64,000 bases of DNA, from the NCBI RefSeq assembly GCF_006636205.1, contig NZ_VIGB01000003.1, positions 1,364,001 to 1,428,000 of the forward strand, written 5' to 3'. Each line of letters opens with the position of its first letter. Within the stretch, counting starts at the first letter, position 1. Positions 16,697 to 29,537 of this stretch are shown piece after piece. This DNA comes from Kitasatospora acidiphila (lineage in GTDB: Bacteria > Actinomycetota > Actinomycetes > Streptomycetales > Streptomycetaceae). Position numbers and translations under genes: made by a program. The notes under the pieces were generated by a model. The model was given only the letters and a program-made list of their open reading frames with translations, had not been told where the DNA came from and did no database searches.

Positions 16697-18094
16697 TCAG
16701 CGAACCGGCTGGCCGGCCAGGCGGGCCGAGATCGCCCGGTCCAGGGCGGCGGCCGTGGCGGTCACGTCCAGCTGGGAGTTGTCGATGATCGGCAGGCCGG
16801 AGTTGAACCAGCCCGCCATCCGGCCGTGGATCAGCGCCACCTGCTCGTCGCTCAACCGCCGGGTGCCGGAGCGCCGGGCGTTGCGGGCCAGCACGGTGTC
16901 GAGGCTGGGCAGCAGCACCACCGGGATCATGCCCGGGCCGATGTGCCGCTTCCAGCCGCCGAGCCCGATCGCCGGCCGGTCCGGGAAGACCGCGTCGTCG
17001 ATGATGCACGAGATGCCGTTGGCCAGGTAGTTGCGGCAGGCGAAGCCGCAGGTGCGGCGGGCCAGCCGGTACTGTGCCTCGGTGGCGCTGCTCCAACCGG
17101 ACTGCGGGTTGGCGAAGCCCGCCTGCACCCACTCGCGGACGTCGTCCAGGCTGATGTGCGCGGTCGGCATCGCCCGGCGCTCGGCCCAGTGCCGGGCCAC
17201 CGTGGTCTTGCCGGCGCCGGCCGGCCCGATCAGCAGCACGGCGAGTGGCCCCGCGCTCTGCGCCAGGCTGTGCGCCGGGAGTTGCACGGGGGCGCCGGTG
17301 GGCATCACGAAGTGCCCGGTGCTGCCCGGCGGCACCGCGACGCTGGGCGCGGTGGGGCGGCGGGCGGGGGTGAGCGCCGGGGCGGCGGCGTGGGCGGGCG
17401 CGAAGGCGCGGGCGGGCACGGGGGCGAGCGCCGCGCCACGGGTGGGCGCGGGGGCGGCGACCCGGGCCAGGGCAGCGGGGGGCGCGGCGGGGGTGGGTGC
17501 CGGGGCAGCGGCCGGGGCTGGTCCTGGAGCTGGGGCAGCAACGGGAGCCTGGGGTGCGGCGGGAGCCGGGGCCGGAGCAGCAACGGGCACCGGAGCAGCC
17601 GACGGTGGCTGGGGCGCAGCGGGAGCAGGCGCCGGGGCCGGAGCAGCAACGGGCACCTGGGGCACGGCGGGAGCCGGAGCAGCCGACGCCGGGGCCGCCG
17701 GCGGCGGCGCGGCGGGACTCTCGGGCGGGCTCGCGGGCGTGGCCGGCGCCGTGCTCGGCGGGGGCGGCACCGGCGGCTGACCCACCGTCAGGCCTCTGGG
17801 GTCCGACGGCAGTGCGCCGACCACCGGCGGCACGGTCGGGGCCACCGGCGGGGCGGGGGGAACCGCGGGAGCAGCAGGCACGGGAGCCAGGCCCTCGTCA
17901 CCTGCGCCGGCGGGCGCCAGGGGCAGGACCGGGAGGTCGCGCACCGTGGGCGGCCCCTCGTCACCGGCGACTGCGGGCGCCGACTGCGGCGGGCTGCTAG
18001 GGGCCGGCGGCTGGGGTTCGGCATCCTGGCGCGGCGGCATCGGCGGCGGACTCGCCGGGCGCGGGGGCACTCCCCCGCCGTACTGCTGCGACAC
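16697..18094 (-). CDS. Pro/Ala-rich protein with C-terminal P-loop ATPase/kinase domain
   Basis: About 465 residues from the GTG at 18094, which has GGGAGG at 8 bases; a GTG 9 bases further upstream overlaps that site. Roughly residues 1-285 are low-complexity Pro/Ala/Val. The last 178 residues form a P-loop domain with Walker A GPAGAGKTT, SLDDVREWV, an ISCIIDDAVFPDR segment like a Walker B region and RNARRSGTRRLSDEQV. This resembles AAA_33-type nucleotide or polynucleotide kinases. Substrate is unknown. It lies 34 bases upstream of nei. Confidence 0.75.
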   Translation of the reverse strand: MSQQYGGGVPPRPASPPPMPPRQDAEPQPPAPSSPPQSAPAVAGDEGPPTVRDLPVLPLAPAGAGDEGLAPVPAAPAVPPAPPVAPTVPPVVGALPSDPRGLTVGQPPVPPPPSTAPATPASPPESPAAPPPAAPASAAPAPAVPQVPVAAPAPAPAPAAPQPPSAAPVPVAAPAPAPAAPQAPVAAPAPGPAPAAAPAPTPAAPPAALARVAAPAPTRGAALAPVPARAFAPAHAAAPALTPARRPTAPSVAVPPGSTGHFVMPTGAPVQLPAHSLAQSAGPLAVLLIGPAGAGKTTVARHWAERRAMPTAHISLDDVREWVQAGFANPQSGWSSATEAQYRLARRTCGFACRNYLANGISCIIDDAVFPDRPAIGLGGWKRHIGPGMIPVVLLPSLDTVLARNARRSGTRRLSDEQVALIHGRMAGWFNSGLPIIDNSQLDVTATAAALDRAISARLAGQPVR

Positions 18095-18279
18095 GACACG
18101 CACCTCCCGTTGGGGAGACTACACGGCGTCACGGCGGCGAGCCCAGTCCGCCTCCGGGCCGCCGCCGGCCCGCGGCGGCCGACGGCTCGCGCGTCCGCCC
18201 AGCTCAACGCCGACCGACCGCTCCCCGCCGCGCCGCCCGAGCACCGCGCCTCGGCGTCGGCGTCGCGCCAACTCCCCCG

Positions 18280-21516
<3,237 letters not shown>

Positions 21517-21854
21517 GGGTGCTCCTTCATCAGCGATCCGAGCCCGAGACCTACGCCCGGCCGGGCTCCTGTGGGCTCCTGCTCCGAGCCCCGGCTCCGA
21601 TCCTTTCACGTTCGCGAACGCGGAAGTGCGCAGGTCCGGGTGGCGGACGCGTTGTCCGGGTGACGGACACCGCGGCGCTCATTCCGTGATCGCGGCGCTC
21701 CTTCGGTGATCAAAGCGGGGCGTCCGTGCCGAAAGCCCCTGGCGTTCGTCGAATCATCGGGCAAAATGGAAGGCGGACCGCCATCCTGCGGCCACCGGAC
21801 GAGACGCGCCGTACCCGGACTGACAAGACGACGCAGCCGTCAGGAGGATGCCGT
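21517..21854. other. Divergent control region of aroC and small membrane gene, with short repeats
   Basis: 338 bases. A 12-base palindrome CGTTCGCGAACG sits at 21609-21620. Two 14-base near-copies beginning TCCGGGTG start at 21635 and 21655. Two 20-base near-copies beginning CGCGGCGCTC follow at 21671-21690 and 21691-21710, with 18 of 20 bases matching. Both pairs have a 20-bp period. The CAGGAGG at 21841 is the ribosome site for the next gene. Confidence 0.6.
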
Positions 21855-22106
21855 ATGGAACAGGCCGTTCAGATCTTCGGGTCGATCCTGATCCTGATCC
21901 CGTTCGCCCTCGCCCAGTGGGGCCGGATCAGCGCGCGTTCCAAGCCCTATCTGCTGCTCAACCTGTGCGGCTCGGCGATCCTCGCCGTTCTCGCCGCGCT
22001 CACCTCGCAGTGGGGGTTCCTGCTGCTGGAGGGCGTCTGGGCGATCGTCTCCGCGCACAGCCTGGTGGCCTTGGTGCGCGGCCGGGAACCGCGCGCCACG
22101 CACTGA
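21855..22106 (+). CDS. Small integral membrane protein (CBU_0592-like)
   Basis: 83 residues from the ATG at 21855, preceded by CAGGAGG; the longer frame from 21726 is non-coding. It has hydrophobic helices at about 5-22 (IFGSILILIPFALAQWG), 33-50 and 52-70. YLLLNLCGSAILAVLAAL followed by WGFLLLEGVWAIVS matches a widespread small membrane family of unknown function. It is convergent with aroE with 35 bases between. Confidence 0.72.
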   Translation: MEQAVQIFGSILILIPFALAQWGRISARSKPYLLLNLCGSAILAVLAALTSQWGFLLLEGVWAIVSAHSLVALVRGREPRATH

Positions 22107-22141
22107 CCGCCGCGCTGGTGGCGCCCCCCAGCGCCGCGCCG

Positions 22142-22972
22142 TCAGCGCTCCCCCAGCGCCGCCTCGCCGGCCGCCCGCATCGCCGCGAGCGGACCCTGCG
22201 GCACCCCGGTGAACCGCTCGAACTGCAGCACCGCCTGATGCACCAGCAGGTCGAGCCCACCCAGCACGGTCCCGCCGCGGGCCGCGCAGGCCGCGGCCAG
22301 CGGGGTCGGCCACGGGTGGTAGAGCACGTCGAAGAGCGCGCCCGGGGTGGCGGTCAGCTGCTCGGCGAAGGCGTCGGTGGCACCCACCGGGGTGGTGGAC
22401 ACGGTCAGCGGGGACTCCAGTGCCGCCGCGCTGTCCGCCCAGTCCGCGGTCTCCACCGCGACCCCGATCCGCTCCCCCAACTCCCGCATCTCCCGGGCTC
22501 GTTCGGGCGAGCGCAGATACACGGTCAGCGGGCCGTCGGTCAGTTGGGCGAGCGCGGCCAGCGCCGAGGAGGCGGTGGCGCCCGCGCCCAGCACGGCGGC
22601 CCGCTCCACCTTCTCGATGCCGCGCTCCCGCAGCGCCGCGACCAGTCCGGGCACATCGGTGTTGTCCCCGGTGCGCCGCCCGTCGGCCTCGAACACCAGG
22701 GTGTTCACGGCGTCCACCGCCAGCGCCGTCTCGCTCACCTCGTCCAGCAGCGGGATCACCGCCCGCTTGAGCGGCATGGTGAGCGAGAACCCGGCCCAGC
22801 CCCCGGGCTCCAGCCCCGCCACGAACCCGGGGAGCCCCGCCTCGTCCACCTCGAACCGCTCGTACCGCCAGTCGTCCAGCCCGAGCGCCCGGTAGCCGGC
22901 GTTGTGCAGCACCGGGGAGAGCGAGTGCGCGATCGGCGAGCCGAGCACGGCGGCGCGGTGGCGGATGGTCAC
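22142..22972 (-). CDS. aroE: Shikimate dehydrogenase
   Basis: 276 residues. It reduces 3-dehydroshikimate to shikimate with NADPH. The N-terminal domain has GSPIAHSLSPVLHNAGY (shikimate binding) and SLTMPLKRAV with the catalytic Lys. NTDVPG supplies the partner Asp, and GAGATASSALAAL is the nucleotide-binding loop. The C-terminus has GGLDLLVHQAVLQFERFTG. It lies 28 bases downstream of mltG and is probably co-transcribed, as in other actinobacteria (mltG-aroE pair). Confidence 0.95.
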   Translation of the reverse strand: MTIRHRAAVLGSPIAHSLSPVLHNAGYRALGLDDWRYERFEVDEAGLPGFVAGLEPGGWAGFSLTMPLKRAVIPLLDEVSETALAVDAVNTLVFEADGRRTGDNTDVPGLVAALRERGIEKVERAAVLGAGATASSALAALAQLTDGPLTVYLRSPERAREMRELGERIGVAVETADWADSAAALESPLTVSTTPVGATDAFAEQLTATPGALFDVLYHPWPTPLAAACAARGGTVLGGLDLLVHQAVLQFERFTGVPQGPLAAMRAAGEAALGER

Positions 22973-23000
22973 GGTGTGCCCACTTCTGTTCCGGCGTTTG

Positions 23001-24923
23001 CTACTTGGACTTGCAGGTGGTGTGTACCGCGTCGAAGGCCATGTTGTTCTGGGCGCAGTACTGCTTCACGTTGTTCGCGAAGTCGTCCTTGTTGGCGGAG
23101 AACCGGGTGTCGGTCGAACTCATCGCGATCCAGTACACCCAGTCGCCCTGCGGCGGGTTGAGCACCGCCTTGAGCGCGTCCTCACCGGGGTTGGAGATCG
23201 GCGTCGGCGGCAGGCCCGGGTTGACGTAGGTGTTGTACTTGTTGGAGCCGTCGCGGATCTGCGCGTCGGTGAGCTGCTTGGAGCCGACCGAGTACTGCAG
23301 CGTGGTGTCCAGCCCCAGGGTGTGGTTGGTGACGCTGGTGGTCAGGCGGTTGTACATGGCCCGGGCCATCTTGCCGAAGTCGGCCGTGTTGTTGCCCTCG
23401 GCCTGCACGATGCTGGCCTCGGTGATCACGTCGTAGGCGGTCTTCAGGCCGATCTTCTGGGCGCCCGCGTCCAGGCCCAGCTGGTTGTACTCGTTGACCG
23501 CGTTGGTCACCATCTGCTTCAGCAGGTCCTCGGGCTTCATGCCCTGGCTGACCGAGTAGCGGGTCGGCCAGAGGAAGCCCTCGATGTTGCCGTTGGCGTA
23601 CTGCGGCAGGCCGAAGTTGTTCATGTTCGCCTTGGCCGCGGCCGCGGTGGTGCCGTCGGCCAGCTTCAGCTTCTTGTCGACCAGCTTGTAGGTCTCGGCG
23701 GCGGTCTTGCCCTCCGGAATGATCAGGGAGTCACCGCCCGCCTCGCTGACCATCTGCGCCACGGCGGCGTCGCCGGACATCTGGCTCGCCATGATGTAGT
23801 AGCCGGGCTGCAGCATCTTGCCGGCCCGGTTGTACGCCGCGGTGAACGCGCCGACGCTCTTCACCACACCCGCATCCTGGAGCACCTTGCCCATGTCGGA
23901 GGCGGTGGCGCCGTCCTGGATCTGGACCTGCACCTTGCCGCTGCCGCTGCCCGTGTAGTCCGCCGGCGGGCCGAAGTTGCTCTGGTAGAAGCCGTAGCCC
24001 CACCAGCCGGCGCCGCCCAGGCCGCCGAGCAGCACCAGGGCGACCAGCAGGCAGGCACCGCCGTTGCGGCGGCCGGACTTCTTGCCCTTCGCCTTGCGCT
24101 TGGCTGCATCCTCGTCGCTGTCGTCCCGGTCGCCGAGGAACGACGAGCGCTCCCCGTCCTGCTCCTCGGACTCCGCGTCGACGTACTCGTCCTCGGCGTA
24201 CTCGCCCCCGGAGTACGCGGCGGACTCGTCGACGTACTCGTCCTCGGCGTAGTCGCCGGTCCCGGCCGGGTTGTCCAGGGCGGCGGCTTCGGCCTCCCAG
24301 TCGATGCCGTCCGGGCCCGGGCCCGCGGGTACGGTCTGCTGCTGGGCCGGCTGGCCCGGCATGGTCTGCCGGCCGGGCATCCCCTGCGGGTGCGGCTGCT
24401 GCGGGTAGCCGCCCTGCTGGGGCGGCATCGGCTGCTGCGGGAACGAATCCTGCGGCGGCAGCCCACCCTGGTGCATGCCCCCCTGCTGGGGCATGGCACC
24501 CCGGTGCGGCATCCCGCCCTGCTGGGGCATGACGTCCTGGTGCGGCATCCCGCCCTGTTCGGCATAACCCGCTTGCTCGGGATAGCCCGCCTGCTCCGGG
24601 TACCCCGTCTGCTGCGGGTAGCCCGCCTGCTGGGGGTATCCGGGGACCTGCTGGTACTGCTGGTAGCCGCCCTGCTGCTGCGCCCACTGCTGTTGCTGCT
24701 GGGCGTGCGCGTACGGATCCATCGGCACGTAGGCCTGCTGCTGCCCGTACGGGTCGGCCCCCTGAACGGGGTACTGGCCGCCCTGGCCGTACGGCTGCTG
24801 CTGCTCCGGCTGGCCCGGGTAGGCCACCCCGTCCTGGGCGATCGGCTGCTGCGGTTGCTCGCCGTAACCGGGATCCCCGGAGTGCCACGGCTGGGAGCCG
24901 TAGCCCCGCCCCAGATCAGTCAT
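23001..24923 (-). CDS. mltG: Endolytic transglycosylase MltG with long Gln-rich cytoplasmic tail
   Basis: 640 residues. Residues 1-200 are Gln/Gly/Pro/Tyr/Met-rich with repeated GYPQQ/GYPEQ and PQQGGMPH units. About 205-275 is acidic, followed by a Lys/Arg patch and one membrane helix (about 289-310). The rest is a YceG domain outside the cell with SLIIPEGKTAAETY, WPTRYSV and EASIVQAEGNN, which holds the presumed catalytic Glu. MltG cuts nascent peptidoglycan strands near the synthase. The tail is much longer than in E. coli MltG (about 340 residues in total). Confidence 0.9.
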   Translation of the reverse strand: MTDLGRGYGSQPWHSGDPGYGEQPQQPIAQDGVAYPGQPEQQQPYGQGGQYPVQGADPYGQQQAYVPMDPYAHAQQQQQWAQQQGGYQQYQQVPGYPQQAGYPQQTGYPEQAGYPEQAGYAEQGGMPHQDVMPQQGGMPHRGAMPQQGGMHQGGLPPQDSFPQQPMPPQQGGYPQQPHPQGMPGRQTMPGQPAQQQTVPAGPGPDGIDWEAEAAALDNPAGTGDYAEDEYVDESAAYSGGEYAEDEYVDAESEEQDGERSSFLGDRDDSDEDAAKRKAKGKKSGRRNGGACLLVALVLLGGLGGAGWWGYGFYQSNFGPPADYTGSGSGKVQVQIQDGATASDMGKVLQDAGVVKSVGAFTAAYNRAGKMLQPGYYIMASQMSGDAAVAQMVSEAGGDSLIIPEGKTAAETYKLVDKKLKLADGTTAAAAKANMNNFGLPQYANGNIEGFLWPTRYSVSQGMKPEDLLKQMVTNAVNEYNQLGLDAGAQKIGLKTAYDVITEASIVQAEGNNTADFGKMARAMYNRLTTSVTNHTLGLDTTLQYSVGSKQLTDAQIRDGSNKYNTYVNPGLPPTPISNPGEDALKAVLNPPQGDWVYWIAMSSTDTRFSANKDDFANNVKQYCAQNNMAFDAVHTTCKSK

Positions 24924-25139
24924 CGATTCCCTTAGGCCGACGGAGACGGACGGTTCTGATCGGTGATCGGACCGGCCGTCCGGGACGGCGTCCCGGCAGT
25001 ACCTCGAACCGGCGTGCTAGCGCAACGCCTGAGGGGAGACGTTACCGTACCGCACTGGTCACCCGAATTTCCGTGCGCGCGGCCATCTTTCGATGTGAGT
25101 GCCATGTGTCGGTTGTGATCAACTTCCGTCGGGTCGCGC

Positions 25140-25185
25140 GGACGGATTGTGTGCCCACCGAAGGACGGATTGTGTGCCCACCGAA
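25140..25185. repeat. Perfect 23-bp tandem duplication
   Basis: Two adjacent identical 23-base copies, 25140-25162 and 25163-25185, lie between ruvX and mltG in non-coding DNA. Confidence 0.9.
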
Positions 25186-25245
25186 AGGCGTGAATTTCGC
25201 CGAGACCCCACCGCTTTCACTCACTGTCCGTGAAGCGCGAAAGAG

Positions 25246-25275
25246 GGGCCCGGCCGGACGCGTCCGGCCGGGCCC
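25246..25275 (-). terminator. Terminator after ruvX
   Basis: A 30-base perfect palindrome built of two 15-base arms without spacer, 26 bases beyond the ruvX stop. It folds into a GC-only stem with a small loop. Confidence 0.75.
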
Positions 25276-25301
25276 TCACCCAGCACCTTACGGCACGATG
25301 A

Positions 25302-25781
25302 TCAGCTGATCGGGTCGACACTCTCACCGGGCGGGCGACCGCTCACCCGTTCGGTCTCCAGCGCGGCCTGCAGGATCACCACGGCGGCGGCCTGGTCGAT
25401 CGCCGAGCGGCCCTTCTTGGCCTTCACCCCGGAGGCCCGCATGCCGGCGGCCGCGGTGACCGTGGTCATCCGCTCGTCCACCAGCCGCACCGGCACCGGC
25501 GCCAGCAGCGCCGCCAGCCGGCCCGCGTAGCCGCGCACCTTGGCGGCGGCCGGCCCCTCCTTGCCGCTCAGCGAGCGGGGCAGGCCGACCACCACCTCCA
25601 GGGCGTCGTACTCCTCGACGATCTGCTTGAGGCGCGCCTGGGAGCGGCCCCCGGCGGGGACCGTCTCCACGGGCGTCGCGATCAGCCCGTCCGGGTCGCA
25701 GCTGGCGACCCCGATCCGGGCGTCACCGACGTCGACGGCGATCCGCCGCCCGCGCCGGAAGACCCGCTCCTGCTCCTCCAT
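25302..25781 (-). CDS. ruvX: RuvX/YqgF Holliday junction resolvase-like nuclease
   Basis: 159 residues of the RNase H-like fold. RRIAVDVGDARIGVA carries the first catalytic Asp, VVGLPRSLSGKEG is the family motif, LVDERMTT carries the Glu and SAIDQAAAVVILQ carries the last Asp. The family processes pre-16S rRNA 5' ends and has been linked to recombination. The ATG at 25781 overlaps the alaS stop by one base (TGATG), so it is coupled to alaS. Confidence 0.92.
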   Translation of the reverse strand: MEEQERVFRRGRRIAVDVGDARIGVASCDPDGLIATPVETVPAGGRSQARLKQIVEEYDALEVVVGLPRSLSGKEGPAAAKVRGYAGRLAALLAPVPVRLVDERMTTVTAAAGMRASGVKAKKGRSAIDQAAAVVILQAALETERVSGRPPGESVDPIS

Positions 25782-28450
25782 CAGCTGGCGCGCTCCGCGA
25801 CCAGGGCCCGCACGGCCGCGATCGCCTCGCCGACGGCAGCCGGGTTGGAGCCACCGCCCTGGGCGACGTCGTCCTTGCCGCCACCGCCGCCGCCGAGCGT
25901 CTTGGCCGCGGTGCGGACCAGCTCGCCGGCCTTGATGCCGCGGGCCCGGGCGTCCTCGTTGGTGGCGATGACGGTGAGCGGGCGGTCGTTCGCCACGGTG
26001 AAGGCGGCGACCACGGCCGGGCGCGAGCCCAGCCGGCCACGGATGTCGAGCACCAGCTTGCGCAGCTCGTCCGCGCCGGTGCCGTCAGCCACCTGGGCGG
26101 CGACCAGGGCCACGCCCCGGACGTCCTCCGCCGCGTCGGCCAGGCCCGCGGCGGCGGCCAGCACCTTCTCGGCGCGGAACTTCTCGATCTCCTTCTCGGC
26201 GTCCTTGAGCTTGGCGAGCATCCCGGAGATCTTCTCCGGCAGCTCCTCCGGACGGCCCTTGACCAGCTCGGTCAGCTGGGAGACCACGGTGTGCTCGCGG
26301 GCCAGGAACTTGTAGGCGTCCACGCCGACCAGCGCCTCGACCCGGCGCACGCCGGAACCGATCGACGACTCGCCGAGCAGCTTCACCAGGCCCAGCTGGG
26401 CGGTGTTGCCGACGTGCGTGCCACCGCAGAGCTCCTTGGAGAAGTCACCGATGGTGACCACCCGGACCTGGTCGCCGTACTTCTCGCCGAACATCGCGAT
26501 GGCGCCCTGCTTGCGCGCCTCGTCCATCGTCATCACCTCGGCGGTGACGTCGAGTTCGCGGGTGAGCACCTCGTTGATCTTCTGCTCGACGTCGGTCAGC
26601 ACGCTGCCGGGCACGGCGGACGGCGAGCCGAAGTCGAAGCGGAAGCGGCCGGGCGCGTTCTCCGAACCGGCCTGGGCGGCGGTCGGGCCGAGCGCGTCAC
26701 GCAGCGCCTGGTGGGTCAGGTGGGTGGCCGAGTGGGCGCGCGAGACGGCGCGGCGGCGGTCGGCGTCGATGGTGGCGTACGCGGCGGCGCCGAGCACCAC
26801 CTCGCCGAAGAGCACCCCGCCGGAGTGCACGATCACGCCCGGCACCGGCTGCTGCACGTCGCGGACCTCGACGACCGCGCCGGAGTCCAGCCGGATCCGG
26901 CCGTGGTCGGCGAGCTGGCCACCGCCCTCGGCGTAGAACGGGGTGCGGTCGAGGATCAGCTCGACCTCGTCGCCCTCGGTCGCGGCCGGGGCCGGCGAGC
27001 CGTTCACCAGCAGGCCGACCACGGTGGCCTCGCCCTCGGTGGCGGCGTAGCCGGTGAAGACGGACGCACCGGCCCGGTCCGCCACCTCGCGGTAGGCGGC
27101 AACGTCGGCGTGGCCCATCTTCTTGGCCTTGGCGTCGGCCTTGGCCCGGTCCCGCTGCTCCTGCATCAGGCGGCGGAAGCCGGCCTCGTCGACGGCCAGG
27201 CCCTGCTCCTCGGCCATCTCCAGGGTCAGGTCGATCGGGAAGCCGTAGGTGTCGTGCAGCTTGAACGCCTGCTCGCCGCTGAGCGCGGCGTGGCCGCCCT
27301 GCTTGGCCTCGGTGACCGCGGCGTCCAGCAGGTTGGTGCCGCTGCGCAGGGTCTGCAGGAAGGCCGCTTCCTCGGCGACCACGACGGTCTCGATGCGCTT
27401 GCGCTCGGCCTCCAGCTCCGGGTACTGCGGAGCCATGGCCTTGATGGCGACGTCGATGAGCTCCTTGGCCACCGGCTCGGTGGCGCCCAGCAGCCGCATG
27501 TTGCGGATCGCGCGGCGCAGGATGCGGCGCAGCACGTAGCCGCGGCCCTCGTTGCCGGGGGTGACGCCGTCGCCGACCAGCATCAGCGCGGTGCGGATGT
27601 GGTCGGTGACCACGCGCAGCGAGATGTCCGCCTTGTGGTCGTCGCCGTAGGTGTGGCCGGTCAGCTCGGCGGCCCGGTCCAGGATCATCCGGCTGGTGTC
27701 GATCTCGAAGAGGTTGTCGACGCCCTGCAGGATGGCGGCGAGGCGCTCCAGGCCGAGGCCGGTGTCGATGTTCTTACTCGGCAGGTCGCCGAGGATCTCG
27801 AAGCCGTCCTTGCCGTCGCCGTGGCCGCGCTCGTACTGCATGAAGACCAGGTTCCAGATCTCCAGGTAGCGCTCGCCGTTGACCGCCGGGCCGCCCTCCT
27901 CGCCGTAGGCCGGGCCGCGGTCGTAGTTGATCTCGGAGCACGGGCCGCAGGGGCCGGGCACGCCCATCGACCAGAAGTTGTCCTTCATGCCGAGGCGCTG
28001 GATGCGCTCCGACGGCACGCCGATGACGTCCCGCCAGATCAGCTCGGCCTCGTCATCGTCCTGGTAGACGGTGATCCAGAGCTTCTCCTTCTCCAGGCCG
28101 TAACCGCCGTCCGCCACGGGGCTGGTGAGCAGCTCCCAGGCGAACTTGATGGCGCCTTCCTTGAAGTAGTCGCCGAAGGAGAAGTTGCCGCACATCTGGA
28201 AGAAGGAGCCGTGCCGAGTGGTCTTGCCGACCTCCTCGATGTCCAGCGTGCGCACGCACTTCTGCACGCTGGTGGCACGCGAGAACTGCGGCTTGACCTC
28301 GCCCAGGAAGTACGGCTTGAACGGCACCATGCCGGCGTTGACCAGCAGCAGGGTGGGGTCGTCGGCGACCAGGGACGCCGAGGGAACGACGGTGTGGCCG
28401 CGCTCCTCGAAGAAGCGCAGCCAGCGGCGGCGGATCTCTGCCGACTCCAT
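25781..28450 (-). CDS. alaS: Alanyl-tRNA synthetase
   Basis: 889 residues, full length. The class II catalytic domain begins with [22 protein letters not shown]. The editing domain carries the [15 protein letters not shown] zinc/His motif and [17 protein letters not shown]-terminal C-Ala domain ends with [18 protein letters not shown]. The start at 28450 has GGAAGGA upstream. It is followed by ruvX with a 1-base overlap and preceded by two small membrane-protein genes on the same strand, forming one transcription unit. Confidence 0.97.
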   Translation of the reverse strand: MESAEIRRRWLRFFEERGHTVVPSASLVADDPTLLLVNAGMVPFKPYFLGEVKPQFSRATSVQKCVRTLDIEEVGKTTRHGSFFQMCGNFSFGDYFKEGAIKFAWELLTSPVADGGYGLEKEKLWITVYQDDDEAELIWRDVIGVPSERIQRLGMKDNFWSMGVPGPCGPCSEINYDRGPAYGEEGGPAVNGERYLEIWNLVFMQYERGHGDGKDGFEILGDLPSKNIDTGLGLERLAAILQGVDNLFEIDTSRMILDRAAELTGHTYGDDHKADISLRVVTDHIRTALMLVGDGVTPGNEGRGYVLRRILRRAIRNMRLLGATEPVAKELIDVAIKAMAPQYPELEAERKRIETVVVAEEAAFLQTLRSGTNLLDAAVTEAKQGGHAALSGEQAFKLHDTYGFPIDLTLEMAEEQGLAVDEAGFRRLMQEQRDRAKADAKAKKMGHADVAAYREVADRAGASVFTGYAATEGEATVVGLLVNGSPAPAATEGDEVELILDRTPFYAEGGGQLADHGRIRLDSGAVVEVRDVQQPVPGVIVHSGGVLFGEVVLGAAAYATIDADRRRAVSRAHSATHLTHQALRDALGPTAAQAGSENAPGRFRFDFGSPSAVPGSVLTDVEQKINEVLTRELDVTAEVMTMDEARKQGAIAMFGEKYGDQVRVVTIGDFSKELCGGTHVGNTAQLGLVKLLGESSIGSGVRRVEALVGVDAYKFLAREHTVVSQLTELVKGRPEELPEKISGMLAKLKDAEKEIEKFRAEKVLAAAAGLADAAEDVRGVALVAAQVADGTGADELRKLVLDIRGRLGSRPAVVAAFTVANDRPLTVIATNEDARARGIKAGELVRTAAKTLGGGGGGKDDVAQGGGSNPAAVGEAIAAVRALVAERAS

Positions 28451-28465
28451 GAGTGGTCCTTCCGG

Positions 28466-28876
28466 TTAAGGGTGCTGGCCCCGGCGCTGTTCCAGCTGGC
28501 GGGGCGTTGACGCGATGATCTGGGGGGTGGGGGTGGTACGCGACGGAGGCAGGGCGGCCGCAGGCGAGCCTGGGGCCGCCTTGATAGCTCGGCCCGCGAT
28601 CGGCCGGCGGGTGTTCCCGGCCGCTCGGCGCGGCGGCTCCACCACCGCGGTGCCCTCCAGGCCGAGGTCGGCCCGCAGCTGGTCCTCGCGCTCGGCCATG
28701 CCGGCGCGCACGTCCTGGGCGAACCGGCGGGCGGCGTCGCCGAGCTGCAGGGCGCCGCGCGCGGCGGTGCCCGACAGGCTGTCAGGGGTGAGCCGGTGGG
28801 CGGCCTCGTTGGCCTTGTTCATGGCCCAGACGGCGGCGCCGGCGCCGACCGTCATCCAGAAGATGCGTCGTACCAC
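28466..28876 (-). CDS. DUF6167-like small membrane-associated protein
   Basis: 136 residues. A hydrophobic N-terminal segment (IFWMTVGAGAAVWAMNKANEAA) is followed by a helical region and a Pro/Arg/Ala-rich C-terminus. It matches a small protein conserved directly upstream of alaS in streptomycetes, known only as a DUF. It lies 6 bases after the DUF948 gene and 15 bases before alaS, so it is in the same operon. Function unknown. Confidence 0.75.
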   Translation of the reverse strand: MVRRIFWMTVGAGAAVWAMNKANEAAHRLTPDSLSGTAARGALQLGDAARRFAQDVRAGMAEREDQLRADLGLEGTAVVEPPRRAAGNTRRPIAGRAIKAAPGSPAAALPPSRTTPTPQIIASTPRQLEQRRGQHP

Positions 28877-28882
28877 GGTGTG

Positions 28883-29359
28883 TCAGCCCTTCACCGCTCG
28901 GCGGACCCGGCTCAGCAGCCCGCGCTTGGGGGCCGTGGCGGCCTTCACCTCGGCGCGGATCAGCCGGGCCAACTCCTCGCGCTCCGAGCCCTGTTGAGGC
29001 AGCGACAGACCGGTCTGCTGCCGGCTGACGGCCTTGCGGACGCCGTAGCTGAAGGCGGCCATCTTCACCAGCGGGCCACCCAGGGTGGCGGCGACGGTGG
29101 AGGAGAGCGCATTGGCGTTGGCGGCGGCGTCCTGCACATTGGCGGTGATGTCGTCGACCCGGACGAGCTGCTCCTGGGCGCTGTGCACCGCGTCGGCGGC
29201 GTCGTGCAGCAGCGGGACCGCCTGCTCGGTGACGGCGCTGACCAGCACCGTGGCCTCGCGGAGCACCTTGGACAGGCGCACCAGCACGACGGCCAGCAGC
29301 GTCACCAGGACGACCCAGCCGACGGCCACCAGCAGCCCGGCCAGCTCTGAGACGGACAC
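28883..29359 (-). CDS. DUF948-domain membrane protein
   Basis: 158 residues. One N-terminal membrane helix (LAGLLVAVGWVVLVTLLAVVL) is followed by a long amphipathic helical region with chemoreceptor-like heptads (VLVSAVTEQAVPLLHDAADAV). The C-terminus is basic (KRGLLSRVRRAVKG). The GTG start at 29359 has GGGAG upstream. It heads the DUF948-DUF6167-alaS-ruvX unit. Function is not established. Confidence 0.8.
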   Translation of the reverse strand: MSVSELAGLLVAVGWVVLVTLLAVVLVRLSKVLREATVLVSAVTEQAVPLLHDAADAVHSAQEQLVRVDDITANVQDAAANANALSSTVAATLGGPLVKMAAFSYGVRKAVSRQQTGLSLPQQGSEREELARLIRAEVKAATAPKRGLLSRVRRAVKG

Positions 29360-29537
29360 CGCGTGCTCCCTTCACTCCTCAGATGGAAACCCTATCGCGC
29401 CCGGGCGCCGGTTCCCGACCGGTATATGCACTGGCGAGGCGCTTTGGGCCCGACCCGGGCGGCGTAACCTACCGGCCGGTCACCTCGTTGGGCCGCCCGG
29501 GGCACCGGACGGCGGGCCCAGCACACTTGGAGGGCCG

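Larger units (their letters stand above)
24924..25301. other. mltG upstream region with 23-bp tandem duplication
   Basis: 378 bases between ruvX and mltG. A 23-base unit (starting GGACGGATTGTGTG) is repeated exactly in tandem at 25140-25162 and 25163-25185. A 30-base perfect palindrome at 25246-25275 serves as the ruvX terminator. Expression of mltG probably starts from its own promoter within 24924-25140; boxes were not resolved. Confidence 0.6.

Noticed and set aside
17305-18000. CRISPR-like or tandem repeat DNA in the Pro/Ala-rich gene
   Set aside because: The repetition is codon-level (Pro/Ala) with irregular spacing and no spacers; it is low-complexity protein coding.
25300-25311. GATCAGCTGATC palindrome as an operator
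   Set aside because: It overlaps the end of ruvX and its stop codon and is explained by coding sequence; no promoter follows.
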